From NCBI GenBank assembly GCA_013397075.1, contig VWZS01004485.1, positions 1,304,299 to 1,368,298 on the forward strand: a stretch of DNA of 64,000 bases. Direction: 5' to 3'. This document shows, piece after piece, positions 35,458 through 48,695 of the stretch. The notes under the pieces were generated by a model. The model saw only the letters and a program-made list of their open reading frames with translations. It ran no database searches and was not told the DNA's origin. How positions within the stretch are numbered: the first letter of the stretch is position 1; each line of letters opens with the position of its first letter. This DNA is from Rhabdornis inornatus. Its lineage: Eukaryota > Chordata > Aves > Passeriformes > Rhabdornithidae. A program made the translations under genes and the position numbers.

Positions 35458-37191
35458 GTTTGTGAGATTTGTGATGGAGGCACACAGACAATAAGGACAG
35501 TTTGGGATGAGTTTTGCTGTGATGTCCTTTCATATACATGGAGCAAGAACTTTTCCTAGTAAAATAAGCAGTATATCAAAATTTTAGTTTAAAATTTTTC
35601 AAAATGAGTTCATAAACAGCCTAAAAGACTGAGGATACAAAAAAATACTTGAGAACACAAGAAAGCTCCCAGAAGTCTTAGATGGTTTTGGGAGCTAAAA
35701 AATGAATGCAAGAAGTAAACCTCAAAATCAAATAATTTCTGAATATAAAAATAGCAAAGATGGAGATATTACATCTGATGGCTTGATGCTACTTTTTGGT
35801 CATAGAAATAAAGAATAGCTACGTTAAATGAATAAATATTCTGCAGCTTTTCTATGAAAAAAGTTGTAGAATTTTACAAAACTACACCACTCTTATTTTT
35901 CACTTTTATGTTTATAACAAAGATTGTAGTATTGATTGAATTTAGAGAATACAGTAACAAAAAAGCCCTGATCCTACAAGTAAAGCATAGTTAAGAAACT
36001 GAAATGCTGACATATGATACAATAGTGAAAATAACAGTTCAGCAGCCCAGTCCATGTCTTTATCACTTGAACACTTTTAGTGCTGGCTGGCCCCTTTAGA
36101 GAGATAGCAATTCCTTCTACCAGCAGGTAACAGAATTTGCTTTTCTGTGTAACTCAGGATAATCACTGTTTGTTTCTGGATGATAAGAGATTTACTAAAA
36201 AATAGAAATTCGAAAATGAGAAGTAAAACTTGAATTGTCCAATTTTAACAGACTACACAGTTAAAAAACCCAAAAAACCCAAACCACAAAACACAAGCAA
36301 ACCAGGAAGGCATTACTCAGAGAATTTTATCACCTCAATAAAGATATGTTGGATAGCTCTAGAAATGATAATAAAGGAACAGTTGCCAGATCAGTTTCTC
36401 TATCAATATCAATTGGGCATAATGTCAATGGATTCAGGCCAGCTCAAACCTTCTGAGATTTTCTTCTGTTCTGTTTATGGGAACACAAACTGTATGCTTC
36501 TGTGGTAAGTCATGAATTTTCTGCCTCAGACATCTGAGATGGTGATGTGCATAACACTATGATTATGATACTATTATTTATGCTATTTATGTAAGCATTT
36601 TTTCCCTTTGCCTCCTCTTAGTAAGTGTCTTGCTTTCATAATGTAAGATTTAAAATAATAGAACACATTTCCTCCTAGAGTGAGCGTTCTTCCATTTCTG
36701 CCCTTTGTCCACTGTGTTGCCAAGTCACCACTGGTTTTATACCTGGAGGTGAGAGGAAGATGATGAGACCAGCATCAAGACTTCCAAGTAGTGGGTCTGG
36801 TTGTGCTTTTCCACAAATTTACAGTGTGCAGCTGCGTGAGCCAGAACGAGTAACTCTCACAATACTGTGATGGCTATAGCAGAGATACAGCTGCTAGATT
36901 AACACTGTGTCTTTGGCTATGCCAGCATCCCACAACCCTGGAAGCCTTTGAAACTACTGTAATGCACATGGAAAGTGAAAGGGTGTGCAAAAAGACATGA
37001 ACTGATAATACTAGTATTTTATGTCTTCTCTTTGGACTTTTAAACATTTTTATTATTTGAGTCAAATTTTTGGCTCTGAGTATCCTTTTAGATGATTAGG
37101 GGTTCAATTCTATAGCTGCCTGATGTTGCAAACATTCACACAGCAGGTTAATGATGGTGAAAAATCATTGTGGTAATCTCTGATATTTTGT

Positions 37192-37217
37192 AAGAAAGAA
37201 AGAAAGAAAGAAAGAAA
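37192..37217. repeat. (AAAG)n microsatellite
   Basis: About 6.5 perfect AAAG units; likely length-variable between individuals. Confidence 0.9.
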
Positions 37218-38774
37218 CAAGCAATGGTTATGTACAGTTCACTGTACCTTTGGTTCTTTTATCTGCCTCTGTCATGTCTGATGTTGGCCACTGCCAGGAA
37301 CATAGCTCTGTACAAGGCTGGCTTTGGATTTTATATTTTATGGTAAATGCTATGCTTTTAATAAGTCCAAAAAATCAGATTTACTATCAGCTCAATTCAT
37401 GACTCAACAGGAAAAAACTGCACACAGTTTTGATGCAGAACTGGCCTTATTGATTGGAGAAAGTGCTGCTAAAAAAGCCTCGCTCCATTCATGGTACACT
37501 GCATAACAGAACAAGTGATGCTGCTATTTCTTATCAGTCATATAGTTCCCTTGAGCTCACCCAAAGGAAATGAAAAACACAGATTTCAATGTTGAGGAAC
37601 GGAAGACACATTTTCATTTTATTAGGTTTTATTACTTTTACTATATCCACCTGTTTTTATTGAAATATTTTCCATACCCCTTTTCAGGAACCTTTCAAAA
37701 TTAATGAAACAGGTACGTTTATTGGTTTTACTGGCTGCTTTGCCCTTTAAAACTTCAGCACAGTAGGGTTATTAATGTCTTTATTCTTTGATATTGGTTG
37801 GTTGTCTTCCTTTATCAATATGCAGGTATTTACATTTCAGCCTGCCTTCTAATTAAAAGCTCATCCATTATATTTGATCTGCAGCTGGATTCATTGCCTT
37901 AATATCACCACTGAATTTATTTTCTTTTGCTTTATTACTGAATATAATGATCTCTCCATGTGTTGCACCATTAGATACAGCCCTCATTTTGTGTAAGTTG
38001 TGAATAGAAATACCCCATAAAATATATCTTCCTTCCATGATACCTTCATGTTCTAGTCACAGAGAATGTAATTCCAAGTCAAAGCAGTCTCTACAGGTTT
38101 TAGATTCAAAGACTCTCTTCCTCCTAATGAAAGGGATGTACTAAATAAATTAGCCTATTAGTGAGCAACAGGGACTGTATCCTACTGAGATGTTATTCTA
38201 CCTGCTCCCTTAAAGCCTATCCTTGGTTCAGGAAGTGTCATCTTGGACCTTCTTGGATGGAAATTCCTGCAACTTCTTCCAACCACTAAAGAAAACTCCA
38301 AGCAATTCAATGCCTTTGAAAATAACCCCTCACAAGACTTGGAGAAGCTTCATCCTGCACTGGATTTTACTGCATTCTCAAAAATTACCTCCCTGTTATT
38401 TTGACTGATGTACCCTGAACAAAACAGGACTATCTGCAGCACTTTTTCAAGTTCCCTGAGGCCCAGGCTGAGCTAACATTTTGGATAATGTTGTGTGTAC
38501 ACATGTCCAAGAAGGAGCAAGGCAAATAAAAAGCAGAGTTTCACATGGTCTGCCTTGGCAGCACAGTGTGAAATCTTGGAAAAGCTGGACACATCTCAGC
38601 CATGGCATCCAACTTGCAGAGCCATGCTCACCTAGCAGAGCAGCTTATGTCTCATTAACCTTGATAGCTCTGTATTTACTGAGCTATCTGAATTACTGAA
38701 TTACTGTTTTGTACAGTGCAGACACATTTCAAGATATCTCTGGTGTTTTAGGCACAAAGTGACTCTGTCAAGGT

Positions 38775-38800
38775 GAAAAAAAAAAAGAAAAGAAAAAAAG
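38775..38800. repeat. Poly-purine A-rich tract
   Basis: An uninterrupted run of A with three internal G bases. No retroposon body was seen upstream, so it is not a clear poly-A tail. Confidence 0.7.
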
Positions 38801-39659
38801 CAGCACTTCCCTGCCTCAGAATCCTCTTTCTTGAACAAATATTTATGTGATGTTGCAAAGGAGCAAAACCTACTTTCTATTAATAGCTAAGCTAATTAAT
38901 TTAGCTGTTTTGTCACTTCAGGCTAGTGGTGGGAGACCATATTTTCAGACATTTGTTCAATTTCCACAATTCCCCATCCAAAATCCTTGCCTGAGGCATT
39001 TGCTATTTCTTATTTTTGCTTCATTGTTTTTTGCTTGCTTCTGTTTTTACCAAGTGTAGTTCCATTTCTTGGGAGCCCAGCACATTACACTGATGTCTTA
39101 ATGAGGATGCTGGTTTAGCTTGCTTAAGACATGAGTTGGCATGAAGAAACAACACATAACTGAGCACTTCTGGAATTTCCTAGACCTGGCAATACTGGGA
39201 AGGCAGTTTGATAGTCTCAGCTAACCCTGTAACTACATTGGGGATGTATTCCTCTTTTCCAGACTTACAAGTGATGGCAAATGATTCCTACCTGCCTTCA
39301 GCTGTTTATAAATTTCCTCCTGAGTGCCCCACCTGTCAGCTACGTGGTTCCTGTGAGTGTTCCCAATCCCATTCAACAAAAATGGATGGGGTTAGCCTGT
39401 GTACTCTATTTACACTAACCTGGCTGAGTGTGCTCCAGAATGGAAAGCACTCTGACACAAATATATGGACACAGAGCTGGGAGCATGCTGGTGCAGGTGG
39501 CACTGCCCCAACACTGTTGGATGCAGAAGATGCCACCTTGTACTGCACCATGCTGGGAAAAGAGAAAAAGGGTACACTCCTACTCCATCATCCCCAGAAA
39601 CAACAGCAACTTTATGTGACTAAGGAGGCACAGGATCCATCTAGGAATTACACGAGAAG

Positions 39660-39690
39660 CTTTTTGAAATAAAACTTTTTTGAAATAAAT
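39660..39690. repeat. Tandem 15/16-bp duplication
   Basis: ctttttgaaataaaa is followed directly by cttttttgaaataaat. Each copy carries GAAATAAA, so there are two AATAAA hexamers 16 bp apart on the plus strand. A 154-codon plus-strand frame (39208-39672) ends here, but it shows no family resemblance. Confidence 0.75.
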
Positions 39691-41620
39691 CAGTCTGACT
39701 CGCCCAATTTTCCGACAAAAATGAAAAAAGGAAACACTGCTTAATCAAGGCTAAACTTCCCTAAAAACTTACAGAAAAATTTTCACAGCTAAGACATCAT
39801 ATGCCTGTTTTGTACCTATACTCCATGAAATTTTGATATACTCAGAGTGGGAAGAGATAAAAAAGAGGTTCCTAAAAGAGACTTTAGGGAAAAAAAAAGT
39901 TTCTTACTGAAAACAGAGTGATGTGGAAGCTAATGTGATTTTAATTCCATAAAGCAGCATGAAAGTTGTAGCTTACAGTACAAAAAACCCACCCACAAAT
40001 CATTTAACATCATCGTAAGCCAAAGAAGAAAATGAAACAGTAGCAAGAATACCAATAGTATCAGAGGTAATTATTCAGAGAACAGGACGGTCTTATAGAC
40101 TACCAAAAAATGCAGAGATCAGAAGGACCATCAGTAACAGAAACCGAATCTTGGCAAAAGTATTATGAAAAGAAACATAGATATACTTCTTTAGGCTGAA
40201 CTGTTTTGCTATTATGATTAATACCATTTCCTAACATTGGAAATGCCATTTATAAATTATTCACTCCTTGATTTCAAAATCTGCCAGGTAAAAACTACCT
40301 CTCCCTGTAACTGCCACTTTCCTACACTCAGCTGTGCTGCTCTTCCAGTCAAGGATATCTTCAGCCATCTCCTAAGGTTGTCTGGAACACTCTATTGAAT
40401 TAAAAAGAAGAATTCAGCAAAGACTGGAAACAAAACTGTCAATTTTTTTGTTGTCCATTAAAAAAAACCCCTTAAAACAATCCCAAATCTCCTGAACAAA
40501 AAAGAAAAGAAGAAAATGGATAAGAACATTCCCACTTGTGTATTGATCTTTTTTAAGAGGCAATATTGAGAGCAGCTGCAGAATTGTGTTAGTTTGCCAG
40601 CACTTCCTGATTAAAGGGGGATTACTGTTTCTCATGCAAACAGGTAATAGGGAATGGTTCAGCACATTACAAGCTTGAATGAGTTTAAACAAGACAAATA
40701 CATATGTTACCTCAGCGTAAGTCATGTTTCCTGCATCCCTCTTAGCTTATTATAGGGAATATTTTGAGCCCTCTGCAGTATGTTATGCATTGGTCCACTA
40801 ATTAGAAATGGAGGGTTTAGCTATGGCCTGGATGCTCAGAAATGTTGTTTAACTTGAGAATCAGATCATGTAAAATTAGACTAATGTCTGAAAAAGCACT
40901 GTAATACCAGCAATTACTGCTGATATCACTGACCTCATCATTCACAGAACCACCAAAACCCACCCTCATGGCAAGAAACACCTGGAAAAGGTTTCCTTTA
41001 TCAAGTCCAAGTCCTGCTTTTAGAGAAAAACAAACCCTAAAATACTGTGCACAAACTGTTCAAATACTTTCCTACAGTAAGTTCCATTTTGGCATTTCAC
41101 AGCTCTTGGAAGGCCACTCAGAAGACCCAATTCTCAAATAGGTAGACTCATTGTTCTAGATGAACATGACTGAAGCTGACTGAATTGGCTTTTACCCCAG
41201 CACAGTTCCTCTGTGTAAATTGCTCTTTTCTGTTGTACATTGATTCTCATGGCAGATTTAGAGAGAAAGCACAGCTTCACCCACCCATTTCCATTTTGCT
41301 AAATAAACAATCCAATCTTAGTTAACAAAGAAAATGTCAGAGTCAGTCCTAAGGGAAGCAGATCTCTGCTGTCTCCCTGCTGTGCTGGTGAGCCACATCA
41401 CAGGAAAGGCTTACAGACCAACAGAAAATGGAAGTGTTGAAAACTTCCCACCTGATATCCAGGCTTCTTATATTCTTTCATGATTCTGACAGGCATATCA
41501 GAATAAGAATGGCAACCTCTAAAGCTTTTCCAAAAGACCAGATTTTTGTTCTCTGGAGTAAGTGAATACTTCGTTATCCTTATGTTATTCATTTTTTAGT
41601 GGTTTCCTTACAAAAAGTCA

Positions 41621-41649
41621 GTCTATCTATCTATCTATCTGTCTGTCTC
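41621..41649. repeat. (CTAT)n(CTGT)n microsatellite
   Basis: About five TCTA units and then two TCTG units; a compound tetranucleotide repeat. Confidence 0.9.
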
Positions 41650-42275
41650 AGGCTGGTTTCTCTAAAGCTCTCTGAATCTCTGCTTCACTGCTTGTAACTG
41701 TTTAGGATGATCCATGTAGGGAAAAGCAGCAGACCAGGATGATCCAAAATTATGCTTATGATGTTTATGATTAAACAGCTTTTAGCACTAAAAAATGTCA
41801 CATCCATACAGCTTTCAGAGACAGTTTAGACAGGAATGATCAAAACCAATAAACACTTCAGAAATTTTTTTGACAATGATGAATGATTTAAGTTTCCTAT
41901 GCACACTCTTCCAAGAAAGAGATGTACTGAGATCAAATGAGACAATCAGGTGAGATCATCTGGGAGTGTATTATGGTCTGGGATTTGTGATCAAGTTCCT
42001 AAATGTTGTCTGTGTTGGGACAATTGACTGCACCTTCTGAAGCAAATGGAGATGATTTAGCTTAGACTGCAATGCTAAAGGGCTGTATCAAATTGCACTG
42101 CCTAGCATTTTCCAAGGACAAACAGGACTCTCTTATATGGATGCCAGGCACCAGAAACTTGCAACTACAGCATGAGCCTGATTTCTCAGAAGAAATAGGA
42201 GATTAAGAGGTTGCCAGTAAGTGAGCAGAAAGTCTTTAGGGGCCCTAAGCCACAATTAGATCTTTTTACAGATGT

Positions 42276-42318
42276 AAAATGCTAAATTTGTTATTAAAAA
42301 TGCTAATTTGTTATTAAA
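42276..42318. repeat. Tandem ~21-bp duplication
   Basis: aaaatgctaaatttgttatt.. is followed directly by aaaatgctaatttgttatt.., differing by one A. The near identity suggests a fairly recent local duplication. Confidence 0.85.
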
Positions 42319-44853
42319 GATCTCAGAGATGGAGACATATTAACCACCCCAAGCAGTCTATTCTCATGGCTCACTCTCCTTTCTGCAGCTGCATTTTTTC
42401 CCTAATGCCTCATTTTAAGCTTTTTTGGTGCTGTTTAAGACTGTTCATTCTAATTCACAATGAATACAAGAACACAATACAGAAAACTGAAATATTTAAA
42501 GACTAACACTACATTAAAATTACAAAAAAGTAATGAAAAAGAGGAATGCAGCTAAACAGGCAAGCAGGGATGGTTTTGCAAAGGTAAACCTTTTGAAAAA
42601 GTCTGCAAGTGTCAGAAATGAGACCTTAAAGAAAATTACTGTATTTGAATTGGGACAGATGAAGCTCACTACTGCTGTGGCCTACATGCTATAAAATGGG
42701 TTAGTATTGCTACAGAAACCTTTTTGGTGTGTCCCTGTAATTAGCACCAAAGTACTATTATTGTAATTAACTGAATCCCCTAGTACCTCGTGCAATGTTC
42801 ATGGCTTTAAGCAGGTTAATGTGAAAATTAATTTGTGCTAATTCACACAAGATCGGTGATACCCAAAGCAATCTGGCTGCAGTGGCATTTTGTGAAATAA
42901 CAGTATTTTCCTGTTGACTTGCACAAGGCACTGAAGCTTCAAGAATGTCAAATAAATCCAACTTAGCTTTCACTGGTGATTTTTCCATCTTCCTGGAATA
43001 AATGTATTGTGAGACTCACTCCTAAGTGGATAAGTGATGTACTAGCTCTTGACATATAAATTAATAGGATAAAAGATTTGGGCAGGTTCTTTAGCCTGGC
43101 CAAGGGGCTGGCTGGTATCAGAACAGACTGTTCTCCAGGATGAGTTACCTTTTTATGCTGTTTGACTTCTAGGGCAAAGCATGTTGCTGCATGCACACAA
43201 GAAAGAAGGTAAAATTCTTTTGGGCACAAAACCTTAAGTCCAAGAGACTGTAGGATAATTCAGAGGGATCTGAATTCTTCTCAACTTAGTCCTGAGCAAG
43301 ATAGGAAAATAATAAAAAACAACTACCTGGAGGACTGAGAGAGAACATAGTTGAAGCTAAGCCAAATCAGTAGTTGAGTGCTAAGGAAGAGAGAAGATAA
43401 CTTGTTTTTGTGCTTGTTGCTTTTTATTCTTCCAGTAAAATAAAATACCTTGCAGTAGACAGACAATTTCTGTTCCCTGTTAGCTTTAGGCTGGAGAAAC
43501 ACTGTCATCACCTGTCAGTGCAGTAGAGAAAATTAAGCCTCACAGCTTGAACTAAACTGTCTTGTAGCTGTGACTATTGTTGCACTTTCTGGACAGTGAC
43601 TGGCTATGCTAGGAATGGCTAATTAGGGCTTTTTTACTCTTTTCTGCAGTTGGTGTTAAATGAACTTTTGTACCTTGCCTGGTTTGCCTTCCCCCAAAGG
43701 GATGCAGTCCCATATGAGTGGTTGCTATGAACACTCAGAACCATCACTCCTTCAGCTCAGAGCTGCTGTCTTTGGTCCTCCTCCTGAAGACATGTGCTAC
43801 CACAAAAATGTGAGGGCAACAGAGGAAAGCCTCACAATCTAAGCACATTCTCGGACCCCTTCTTGTTCTCTGGCCTCCCACCAACTACCTTGAGGTGGGC
43901 AGATGACAGGGCAAATCATAAAGGCTGAGTTCAGCCTGTTGGGGTTATTCTTCTAGGAATCCTAAAATGAGGCTTACCCACAGCTCCATTCAGGGCTACC
44001 ATCTTCCAGAAAACCTTCTCTCCCACTGAATAAAGCCCGGTGGATGACATTTCCTTGCCCTTGCCAGCAACAGCAGGGTTCTGAGGCCTTTCTGTCCTGT
44101 CTGCTCAACATAACAAAGCAAAGCCCAGATGTTCCTTCTCTTGACCCTTTCTGTTGCACTCTTAGAATACAACATTGCAGAACATTGCATTTAATGGTAA
44201 TACTAAATTATGCGTCTGCCCCCACTGCCCCATCAGTTCCCATCTGTTGATAGGACAAGAGTTAAAGTTTAGCTCTGTTTTCAAGGAGCAGAACAGTGAG
44301 CTCAGTCAGCTCTGACAAGGAGATGGATACAAGTGAGTAAAGCTTCACAGCTTTCCCAGACCCTGCAAAACAAGGAAGGCAGGAAAGCTTCAGGTTTTCC
44401 AGTCCTTCCACCCCCTTTTCTGCTCCCTGGGCTCATCTATAACCTCATCAAGGGGTAAGTGAGAGCTAAGCATCCTCTCTGCACCTTCTACAGCCCTCAG
44501 TACACAGGGGCTGGTGGGCAACAGCTCTTCTCCACTTGCAAGCTGCCCAGCATGTGTCAGCGTGCCCTGTGCCTCATTCTTTGCCTGTCCCCAGGGGTTA
44601 ATCTCCACGTTTCTTTCCTCCTTTCAGTCATCTGCCTCACCTCTCCACCATTCCTCATAAATTACCTGTAAAATAGTTTTTAAAGAATACATAAGCCTGC
44701 TTTCTCCTCCTTCTCTTCAGCATCACTTCTCTTTTGTCTGTTTCCCAAAGCCCTCAGTGTCCTACCCACTGCAGATCTGGCGGTGTCATGAACTGTTTAA
44801 ACCATGTAAACATGGAGCCATGTAAATTACATTCTCCTTTTTATATATGAATC
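42319..44853. other. Unique intron, no recognisable feature
   Basis: No repeat signature or exon was recognised. The 43.6-44.7 kb part is a little richer in C and T, with chance frames up to 72 codons. Confidence 0.55.
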
Positions 44854-44879
44854 TTTTGTTTGTTCATTTGTTTGTTTGT
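44854..44879. repeat. (TTTG)n simple repeat
   Basis: Six TTTG-like units with one TTCA interruption. Confidence 0.8.
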
Positions 44880-45854
44880 CTCCCTATCTTCAGCCAGGCA
44901 TTGAGCTTGTTGGGTCCAATCTGTGTCCATTCTTACATCAGATATCCATACGAAGAGTGGCCCATGATGATTTTAGATGCATTTTGCTACCATTATTTTA
45001 ATTTTCCTTTCCACAAGGTCACTTAGTTGAAAATCAAGTGAGGGGAAGCTGAGCTGGGAGAGTAAACAATAAAGTGAATACAGGGCAGAGCGACAATCTC
45101 TTTTTTCCCTAAAATGTGATCCGAAGCTCTCTGGAAGCTAAGTAATTCACATTGGTTTATATAATTCAACTTTTTAATACCATTAAAAGAGGCATTGTAA
45201 ATGTGTAAAATTGCAAAGGACAACAAATAAAGTTTTGTTATTTTCTTAAGGGCAAACAGAAAGCTGAGAATACCTTGCAATTTCAAGCTTAGAAGACACA
45301 TATGAAAAAGTCCTAATGACACTGCAAATACAGCTTTAAAATCTTTTATAGTCAACTTTCAACAGGGCATAATAGTTCCGTTCATTACAAAAAATAAGTG
45401 TCTTTGAAATTATGAGCCTAGTTTGACTTTCATGTGTTATTAGCTCTCAGTGGAACTGAAGCATTTAAATTGATTGTAATGAGACATTTGCAGACACTAT
45501 GACTGCAGCAAGCCATTCCTGTTTGGAGATGGCTGGCACAGGAGGCCTCTTAAAAGCATCCCAACAGGGAGCAAGTATCCTGCACTGACAAAGGGAAACA
45601 AAAATCAGCTTTGGAGAGGTCTGTCATGCAGCTGGCAATGCTGTGCAGGACATTCCAAGTGGCTGCTCTGAAGGCAAAGGTGGGCAGCACCCTTCAAAGG
45701 GTGGGAAGGGATGCTGAGGTTACTGCTGGTTAAATACACATCTGTTTTTAAATATACACAGATGAATTTCTGCCAGATGCTAAACCAGAAAGAATTAAAC
45801 CTCAGTTTGAAAAAAAACCAAAACCAAAGTTGAATTAAAGCAGACTTCTCAAGA

Positions 45855-45890
45855 CAATAATAATAAAATAATAATAACAACAACATCAAC
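45855..45890. repeat. (AAT)n(AAC)n simple repeat
   Basis: Runs of AAT with one AAAAT interruption, passing into AAC units; a trinucleotide microsatellite. Confidence 0.85.
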
Positions 45891-48102
45891 TTACATATCT
45901 TTCTGACACCAGGATGTTGAAGGTGAATCTATTCTGAGAATTGTAAGACTTCTTATCTTGTGACTTCTACCCCAGCTTCTTCATATTCAAAAGCCTCTCT
46001 CACCCCTATCAACCTTTTCTAGTTCCTGCTACAGATTAAATACAATTCAGTGAAAGACCTGTATTAGTGACTCTATTTTTCTTTTCTCTTCTCATCTTTC
46101 TCCATTTCTTTGCTAATGATGCTAATAAAGTGGAATAGCCTCTCACAATTGCCCCGCTTTCATGAAGCTTGTAAGAATTTCATAGCTCTAAGACTGCCAT
46201 CAAAGCTCGTTCATGTATATACACATCTTTTTGTTTATTCATTTCTAGTGCTTGTGTAACCTAAATTTCTAAGGCAAGTAACCTGAAAAAAGTATTATGA
46301 AAGTACTCTGAAGAGAAACAATCACAAATGTGACAGCTGCTAAGAATCACTATGACTTTCCTATTCCTCCTTCCCCTAGAGGTTACTATTGTTGCTGGCT
46401 GAGGAAGCAGCTGTAGTGTGCTCACAAAGGACTGAAAAGGCCTGGAGAAGACAGATTTGCCCTTTGGCAGTTTGATGTCTTGCTGGAAAGCTTGTCAACC
46501 TTATTTACATTTTAATTTGCATGCCAGCCTCTACAAGGTTTTATATTCATATTCTGCTTTAAAGTATCTCCTTGACTATAATCACATCGACCTTTACATG
46601 TCTTCCCCTATTACCCTCTGGGCTGCAGTCCCTGCTCACTGGGCTATCCAGGGACTAGCAGCAAGAAATGTTAGGCTAAGCATGACATTTATCCAAACAG
46701 TTGGCTGCTTGTAAGGTAGACTTTCCTTATTTTTTTTTTTTAATATTATTTCCTGTAGGAGATTAAAGAGCAGTGTGGGCAATGGTGACATCCTGCATCA
46801 CCTGAGAGTGGCTACCCTTAGGAGCAAAGAAGGCAGGAGGGATGAAATTGGGCAGTGACTGATTACTATTGACATTATTTTTACCAACAGACTGACAATA
46901 GAACTTGGCAAAAATTTGCTCCTGGCTAGTTGAGAGAAGCACTGCCATAAACATGCCCTGCTCCAAATAAATCAGAGCACAGGCACAGAAGTAGTGTGCA
47001 TGCTTTAGCCCCCAGCCTGTCAAGCAGCTACAAAAATGCATGGTTTTTAGTACACTCAAAATAATGCCAGTTGAAAACACACACAGATTATTCAAGGTTT
47101 TATGAGCACTCTGTGGCACCTTTCAGTCATTACAGAAAAGACTTTACTGAATATATTTTAACCAAGTAAAGCTTTCAAAGCCACTGAAGTATCCCTGGCA
47201 TAGAGTGGTGATTTTGTTAGAGGCTAATCCTGACTTTCTGACGAATTCACTTCAGGATTTCCAAATACAAGAGCATCCTCTTCTCAGAGTTACAGAGAAC
47301 ACTTCTGGGGATATGGTTATTATAAATAATTTCAGATTTTCCAACTTCTACATTTCTGATTAATTTCCTTATTAAAAAAATGTTGTATCCTGTGTCTATG
47401 AAGAGACATTGTAAGAACGAGGCAAAAGTGGGCTGTACTGCTCAGCATGAAATGAAATACCATATCTGGGGTGAAGGAGGATTTTTTTTTTCCCTAGGTC
47501 AGATTGCAGGGAGAGTAACACTGGATTTCTGTTACGTATCTGGGACTCTCTCTGAGTTTTATTAACATATTCCACAGTATCACAAGGAGTCCGATTTCCC
47601 TTTCTGTTGAGTATCTACTTCAATGCATCATCACAGAATCCCTAACTAAACAGCACCAAGCCCAAGTTGATACTTGCTAGTTTTTCCAAAGAAATAAATG
47701 GGAGGATAATCAGAGCAACATCTGAACTTTCACAGTTCAAGAGTTAACTTGAAGTATTTGGCTGTCAGTGCAGTGGGGCAGCCTTATCAAAACAGTGGTT
47801 TTTGAAGAAGGTTAATACATTACATATTTGTGTAGAAAAATGTGGACCCAGCAATATTTCTTCACTTCAAGGCACAGGAAAATCTTGTCCAAGATAATTC
47901 TGAATTCTGCATCTCCTCCAACCAGTAGATGCAGACAGACTGTATTGGCACTGGTCCTTCCTGTTCTGTAAGACAGCATGTGGCCACAACAAGAGAAAAG
48001 CAGCTATTTAGTTTTTGTTCGTATTTGACTGCTCTGATGACTTGACCAGTCTACTTATCCCAGGTTAGACACCCTTTATCACTTGGATCTGTCATTGCAA
48101 GC
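45891..48102. other. Unique intron, no recognisable feature
   Basis: AT-rich intron up to the LTR. The 118-codon minus frame at 47119-46763 and other frames look like chance. A 'tcacagaatccc' at about 47631 recalls a reverse CR1 end, but the following bases do not fit. Confidence 0.55.
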
Positions 48103-48695
48103 TGTGCTGGTTTTATCAGTGGTAGAGGTAATTTTCTTAATGGTAGCTGATATGGGACTATGGTTTGAATTTTTGTTGGAAACAGCATTGATAGTAGACT
48201 AATGAAAACATTACTGCTGAGCAGGGCTTGCACAGAGTCAAGTCGTTTGCTGCTTCTCACCCAATTCCATCAGTGAGGAGGCTGGGGATACACAAGGAGT
48301 CAGGAGGGAACACAGCTGGGACAGCTGGGACAGCTGACCCACGTGATCTGAGGAATATCCCAGACTCTCTCACAGCATGCTCAGCATGTAAAGTGGGGGG
48401 AGAAGAAGGAATAGGGGAACATTCACACTGAGTGATGGTGTTTACCTTCCCAAGTTACTGTTGGCTTGATGGAGCCCTGCTGTCCTGGGGATGGATGAAC
48501 ACCTGCCTGCCCATGGAAAATGATTAATGCATTCCTTGTTTTGCTTTGTTTTGCTTTACCCATCAAACTGTCTTTATCTCAATCCAACAGCTTGTTGTCC
48601 TTTTACCCTTTTAATTCTTTCCCCTGTCCCACCGTGGGGAAGTGAGTGAGCAGTTGCATTGGACTGACTTGCAGCTGGGGTTAAACCACGACACA
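48103..48695 (+). mobile_element. Solo LTR of an avian endogenous retrovirus
   Basis: The element runs from TGTGCTGGTTTTA to GGGGTTAAACCACGACACA, about 593 bp, with the expected TG...CA ends. Internal landmarks in order are: a gaggtaattttctt block near the start; ttactgctgagcagggcttg and cacagagtcaag; a tandem CAGCTG block; a weakened TATA-like catgtaaag at 48384-48392; and gatggagccctgctgtcctg, atggatgaacacctgcctgc, ctttgttttgctttacc, ctgtctttatctcaa and ctgtcccaccg.

This layout matches a solo LTR common in bird genomes, as I remember it. No internal retroviral genes flank it, so recombination between two LTRs probably removed the body. The expected tataaa and attaaa signals are mutated. 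I could not confirm a target-site duplication. It reads antisense to DLG2. Confidence 0.88.
48312..48338 (+). repeat. Three 9-bp ACAGCTGGG units inside the LTR
   Basis: acagctggg, acagctggg and acagctgac follow one another. Each contains the palindromic E-box CAGCTG. As I recall other copies of this LTR, there are two units, so one may be a private expansion. Confidence 0.75.

Noticed and set aside
38775..38800. A-rich tract as poly-A tail of a processed pseudogene
   Set aside because: No gene-like sequence upstream and no flanking duplication.
39208..39672. 154-codon plus-strand frame ending at two AATAAA hexamers
   Set aside because: No homology recognised. The hexamers come from a local tandem duplication, and the frame is antisense to DLG2 with no promoter seen.
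47625..47680. 'tcacagaatccc', possible minus-strand CR1 end
   Set aside because: The following bases do not continue into the reverse CR1 3' end; the match is only about 12 bp.
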